Shown here: positions 6,626 through 7,438 of the stretch, in pieces
How the letters are laid out: every line of letters starts with the position of its first letter
Position numbering within the stretch: position 1 is the first letter of the stretch
Source of the DNA: JBGLNL01 sp964548045
GTDB taxonomy: Bacteria; Chloroflexota; Dehalococcoidia; SZUA-161; SpSt-899
NCBI GenBank assembly: GCA_964548045.1
Contig: CAZJQZ010000117.1
Span: 1 to 7,438, forward strand
Direction: 5' to 3'
DNA length: 7,438 nucleotides
Program-made: the position numbers and the translations under genes
Notes under the pieces: model-generated
The model's database searches: none
What the model saw: only the letters and a program-made list of their open reading frames with translations
Told to the model about the DNA's origin: nothing

Positions 6626-6665
6626 ATTGGATAACACTATTAATGTGCAGCAAAGGAGATAGGAG

Positions 6666-7436
6666 ATGAAAACAAAAATAACGCTGGCAGGAATATTGGT
6701 GATACTGGCCTTCAGTGTTTTGGCCTGTGGGGGTGGAGGGGGTAGTGGAAGCTCCTCCTGTGACGAAGTGGTCAATTTCCCGGACCCTATACTGGAGCAG
6801 GCTATACGCGAGGCGATAGATAAGCCCGAAGGGGATATTTGTAAAGCGAATATCGAAAACTTGACCACCATATCTGGCAGGAATACGATAAAATTTGTTA
6901 GTGATCTTAGTGGATTAGAATATTGTACTAACCTAACCGAACTTGACCTAGCTCTAGATAATGATGTATCGATTGATATCTCGCTATTAGCCAGTCTTCA
7001 AAAGCTAGAGACACTCGCTTTGCAGGGCACATCGCTGAAGGACCTATCTTCATTATCAGGTCGTAACAATCTAACAGAACTGCGGCTTGAATATGGTGAG
7101 ATTACTGATATATCTCCTCTTTCCAATCTTACAAACTTGAATGCACTATATCTGACTAACAACAACATAAATGATATTTCCGCTCTTGCAGGTTTGACGA
7201 AGTTGGAAATGCTTGTAATGCCCGGTAATCCTATTAGTGATCTTTCATCTCTTTCCAGCATGTCTAATTTGACTGATCTCCATCTCGGTAAAAATGAAAT
7301 ATGCAATATCTTAGCAGTATCGAAACTTGTTCATTTGGAATATCTGAACCTTAACGATAACAAAATAGAAGATGTCTCGCCACTCGCCACTTCGTCAAAC
7401 CTGCAAGAGCGGAAATATCATTTATGTTGTTGTTAG
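6666..7436 (+). CDS. Leucine-rich-repeat lipoprotein, 3' end altered by an inverted copy
   Basis: This is a predicted exported, lipid-anchored LRR protein that probably binds a protein or other ligand at the cell surface; the ligand cannot be told. A signal peptide with a lysine-containing start and hydrophobic core ends in lipobox SVLAC (C21), followed by a Gly/Ser linker (22-31). FPDPILEQAIREAI (38-51) is the cap segment often seen before internalin-like repeats. Repeats of 22 residues start at about 114, 136, 158, 180, 202 and 224, with a less regular one at about 90. AGGAG (6654-6658) lies seven bases before the ATG. The last 15 residues (TSSNLQERKYHLCCC, 242-256) come from bases 7389-7436, which are an exact inverted copy of part of the fourth regular unit or of its neighbour upstream strand. 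The genuine protein is probably longer. A sampled stretch (6841-6960) is about 36% G+C, lower than the housekeeping genes. Confidence 0.8.
   Translation: MKTKITLAGILVILAFSVLACGGGGGSGSSSCDEVVNFPDPILEQAIREAIDKPEGDICKANIENLTTISGRNTIKFVSDLSGLEYCTNLTELDLALDNDVSIDISLLASLQKLETLALQGTSLKDLSSLSGRNNLTELRLEYGEITDISPLSNLTNLNALYLTNNNINDISALAGLTKLEMLVMPGNPISDLSSLSSMSNLTDLHLGKNEICNILAVSKLVHLEYLNLNDNKIEDVSPLATSSNLQERKYHLCCC
7154..7203 (+). repeat. Inverted repeat, left arm (50 bp, exact)
   Basis: These bases lie in the LRR gene and encode roughly residues 163-179 (NNNINDISALAGLTK region). Their reverse complement is found without mismatch at 7389-7438. Identity ends at 7204, where the left copy has T and the right copy would need A at 7388 but has C. 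Confidence 0.97.
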
Positions 7437-7438
7437 TC
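7389..7438 (-). repeat. Inverted repeat, right arm (50 bp, exact) reaching the window edge
   Basis: This is the reverse complement of 7154-7203, 185 bp downstream of the left arm. Identity continues to the last base of the window, so the true arm may be longer. The reading frame enters antisense sequence at 7389 and meets TAG at 7434-7436. Confidence 0.97.

Noticed and set aside
7389..7436. TSSNLQERKYHLCCC as a genuine LRR end or cysteine-rich cap
   Set aside because: The DNA is an exact reverse complement of an upstream part of the same gene. The slight likeness of SSNLQ to an LTNLQ repeat step is best taken as coincidence.
1..7438. Hidden defence system, CRISPR array, transposon or RNA gene
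   Set aside because: No regularly spaced repeats, transposase motifs, tRNA-like folds or defence-protein motifs were seen on either strand; nearly all sequence is explained by core genes and the origin gap.

Overview
This looks like a bacterial chromosome segment around the replication origin. Gene order and protein features suggest Chloroflexota, possibly a Dehalococcoidia-like lineage. That placement is an inference from memory: dnaA followed by obg and nadD, and a DnaA whose N-terminus resembles Dehalococcoides-type DnaA. No marker in the window is decisive.

Layout. dnaA lies at 21-1346 (+). The 389-base gap 1347-1735 has the features of oriC: three same-orientation DnaA boxes 20-21 bp apart just after dnaA, then a C/T-rich stretch, then AT-rich sequence. 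A compact three-gene unit follows on the + strand: obg (1736-2785), nadD (2795-3397) and pyrE (3416-3982, TTG start behind a very strong ribosome-binding site). gyrA (6459-3985, - strand) converges on pyrE with only two bases between the stop codons. A 206-base divergent promoter region separates gyrA from a leucine-rich-repeat (LRR) lipoprotein gene (6666 onward, +).

The housekeeping genes are ordinary, intact members of their families: replication initiation (DnaA), supercoiling (GyrA), ribosome-linked GTPase (Obg), NAD synthesis (NadD) and pyrimidine synthesis (PyrE). Obg is short and stops where the C-terminal OCT domain would begin.

Three things stand out. (1) A perfect 30-bp palindrome inside the 3' end of pyrE sits 42 bases past the gyrA stop on the gyrA strand; it is probably the gyrA terminator embedded in pyrE coding sequence. 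(2) The last 50 bases of the window are an exact inverted copy of 7154-7203 inside the same LRR gene. The annotated C-terminus of that protein is therefore antisense sequence, most likely from an amplification or assembly chimera, less likely from a real inversion. (3) gyrA points toward the presumed origin, so it would be replicated head-on. I found no CRISPR array, tRNA, rRNA, transposase or defence system, and nothing that amounts to a new multi-gene system.
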